Of a stretch of DNA of 64,000 bases, positions 63,028 through 64,000 are shown one piece after another. How positions within the stretch are numbered: the stretch's first letter is position 1; each line of letters starts with the position of its first letter. Source of the DNA: Shimia sp. SK013 (lineage in GTDB: Bacteria; Pseudomonadota; Alphaproteobacteria; Rhodobacterales; Rhodobacteraceae); NCBI RefSeq assembly GCF_001292625.1, contig NZ_LAJH01000028.1, positions 234,914 through 298,913 of the forward strand, in the 5' to 3' direction. Under the pieces are notes generated by a model. It ran no database searches. It was not told the origin of the DNA and saw only the letters and a program-made list of their open reading frames with translations. Made by a program: the position numbers and the translations under genes.

Positions 63028-63633
63028 ATGAAAGACCAGATCAACACTCTGATCCGCCGCATCCCGAAATGGGCACTATATATAATGGCGGCGCTCTATC
63101 CTGTATGGCTGTTGTACAGTGGTCTGACGGGTGGCCTTGGCGTTGATCCCGTCAAAGCGATGGAGCACGCGCTTGGCAAGACCGGCCTTCAATTGATTGT
63201 ACTCGGCCTGATCGTCACACCACTTCGGTCTTTGTCCGGTGTTTCTCTATTGCCGCTTCGTCGCGTGATCGGTGTTGTCGCCTTCTTCTATATACTGCTG
63301 CACTTCACGGTCTGGTTGGTTCTGGACGTTCAGATCGTGACGCAGGTCTGGGCGGATATTCTCAAACGGCCTTATGTGACGGTTGGTATGGCGGGGCTGC
63401 TTCTGCTGATACCGCTGGCCCTGACATCCAACACATGGTCGGTTCGCAAACTTGGCTCACGGTGGCGCAAGCTGCACAAGCTTACTTATCCAGCTGCGCT
63501 GCTGGGTGTTGCTCATTACTTGATGCAATCGCGCGGGTTTCAATATGAACCTCTTATATATGTCGGTGTTGTCATCGGGCTTTTGGCTTGGCGTATGGCA
63601 CCGCGCCGCGCTCGGCAGACTCGCACCAGCTGA
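63028..63633 (+). CDS. msrQ: Heme-binding membrane subunit MsrQ
   Basis: 201 aa, about six hydrophobic segments. Conserved His in LLHFTVWLVLD and HKLTYPAALLGVAHYLMQ are heme ligands in this ferric-reductase-like family. It passes electrons from the quinone pool or flavin reductase to MsrP. ATG at 63028. Confidence 0.94.
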   Translation: MKDQINTLIRRIPKWALYIMAALYPVWLLYSGLTGGLGVDPVKAMEHALGKTGLQLIVLGLIVTPLRSLSGVSLLPLRRVIGVVAFFYILLHFTVWLVLDVQIVTQVWADILKRPYVTVGMAGLLLLIPLALTSNTWSVRKLGSRWRKLHKLTYPAALLGVAHYLMQSRGFQYEPLIYVGVVIGLLAWRMAPRRARQTRTS

Positions 63634-63640
63634 AACCACA

Positions 63641-63662
63641 CCGACGCGATACCGACGCGATA
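63641..63662. repeat. Tandem 11-base repeat
   Basis: CCGACGCGATA occurs twice head to tail just after msrQ. Nothing else is known. Confidence 0.6.
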
Positions 63663-63700
63663 CAGTCGGGATGCAGATATAGGCTTTCTTCATCCAAACC

Positions 63701-63763
63701 GACTCGCAGGCGAGGCGTTGAGTCCCCTCCCGACTCGGAATCGGAGCCGATTCACCGCGATTC
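63701..63763. other. Dense cluster of GANTC (CcrM) sites
   Basis: GANTC at 63701, 63720, 63732, 63738, 63749 and 63759; one more at 63925. Six in 63 bases compares with about one per 256 bases by chance. CcrM methylates GANTC in alphaproteobacteria and controls cell-cycle genes. Confidence 0.75.
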
Positions 63764-63807
63764 CGCCGCTTTTGTCAGCGCAAACAGCCGCTTTCTGTGA
63801 GGATGTC

Positions 63808-63816
63808 TGTGGATAA
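63808..63816. other. Perfect DnaA box
   Basis: TGTGGATAA, the complement of the TTATCCACA consensus. A weaker look-alike is at 63917-63925 (ATATTCACG). Only one strong box, so an origin is not demonstrated. Confidence 0.5.
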
Positions 63817-63929
63817 CTCAATAAACCGGCTAAATCGCGATTGGTTAACGCGAGTAATCTTGAGGACCGCAAGAAATGAGCGAAAAAATGATACAGTAAG
63901 TGATTGAATTTAAACAATATTCACGAATC

Positions 63930-63992
63930 CTTCAAAAAATCTCGGAAAACTTCAAAAAAGCGCTTGCGGGTCCGGCGAACTAACCCTAGAAC
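63930..63992 (+). promoter_or_regulatory. Strong promoter-like region, rRNA-operon-like, at right edge
   Basis: A-tracts in TTCAAAAAATCTCGGAAAAC and CTTCAAAAAAGCG (an UP-element-like pattern) precede TTGCGG (63964-63969), a 17-base spacer and TAGAAC (63987-63992). The following CCCCCTTA ends the window. The composition resembles rRNA-operon leaders of this order; the gene lies outside. The rest of the 367-base tail contains only the sites listed above. Confidence 0.45.
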
Positions 63993-64000
63993 CCCCCTTA

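Noticed and set aside
1..64000. CRISPR arrays, insertion sequences, prophage, integrase or attachment sites
   Set aside because: No spaced identical repeats, transposase, integrase or phage genes; the tRNA flanks are normal.

Overview
This 64 kb window is chromosomal DNA from an alphaproteobacterium of the Roseobacter group (Rhodobacterales). The grounds are the enoyl-CoA hydratase/mutM/ubiE/ubiB neighbourhood usual near dnaA in that order, a NaChBac-type sodium channel, split MnmD/MnmC-like genes, small proteins typical of the order, and codon use rich in G and C. I cannot name the genus. Gene density is high and there is no prophage, insertion sequence, CRISPR array or plasmid machinery, so this reads as ordinary vertically inherited chromosome. 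Layout. 0-4.2 kb: enoyl-CoA hydratase (cut by the left edge), mutM, a PH-like membrane protein, ubiE-ubiB. 4.2-12.6 kb: a small membrane protein, dapA, a lytic transglycosylase, an EamA permease, mnmD and a divergent FAD oxidoreductase, a MaoC-type dehydratase, a glyoxalase-fold protein and an FMN reductase. 12.6-18.4 kb: OmpA-like lipoprotein, AraC-methyltransferase fusion, TetR plus sterol-desaturase-like enzyme, voltage-gated sodium channel, nth and a PfkB kinase. 18.5-21.1 kb: a GT14-type glycosyltransferase diverging from a sulfotransferase. 21.2-49.2 kb is dominated by two LivHMGF-type ABC uptake clusters, each carrying a long-chain-type acyl-CoA synthetase. The first (minus strand) also has two acyl-CoA dehydrogenases and a divergent TetR regulator. 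The second (plus strand) has a small membrane protein and a phenylacetate-CoA-ligase-like protein, and diverges from a cytoplasmic hybrid histidine kinase and an OmpR-type regulator. Between them lie unrelated small operons (DUF1203, ABC ATPase, zinc-finger protein, histidine phosphatase, hydantoinase-type amidase, WGR, DUF1330/LysR, MAPEG). 49.2-64 kb: tandem paralogous secreted small proteins, rpmJ, tRNA-Val(GAC), N-formylglutamate amidohydrolase-like, CDF transporter, GNAT, dinB, Nudix, pyrF, a PEMT-like membrane enzyme, clpB with a heat-shock promoter, HAD phosphatase, glutamate-synthase-like protein, msrP - GDCCVxC protein - msrQ, and a 367-base gene-free tail. How they work together. The two transport/ligase clusters look like parallel routes that import carboxylates or amino-acid-like compounds and trap them as CoA thioesters; the dehydrogenase pair would start beta-oxidation in the first. 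mutM, nth, the Ada-like fusion, dinB and the Nudix gene give scattered genome-maintenance functions. The most interesting non-coding signals are a family of five trailer elements (three with two covarying hairpins followed by a conserved core), and a gene-free tail with six GANTC sites in 63 bases, a perfect DnaA box, and a promoter-like A-tract region at the right edge that may drive an rRNA operon beyond it.
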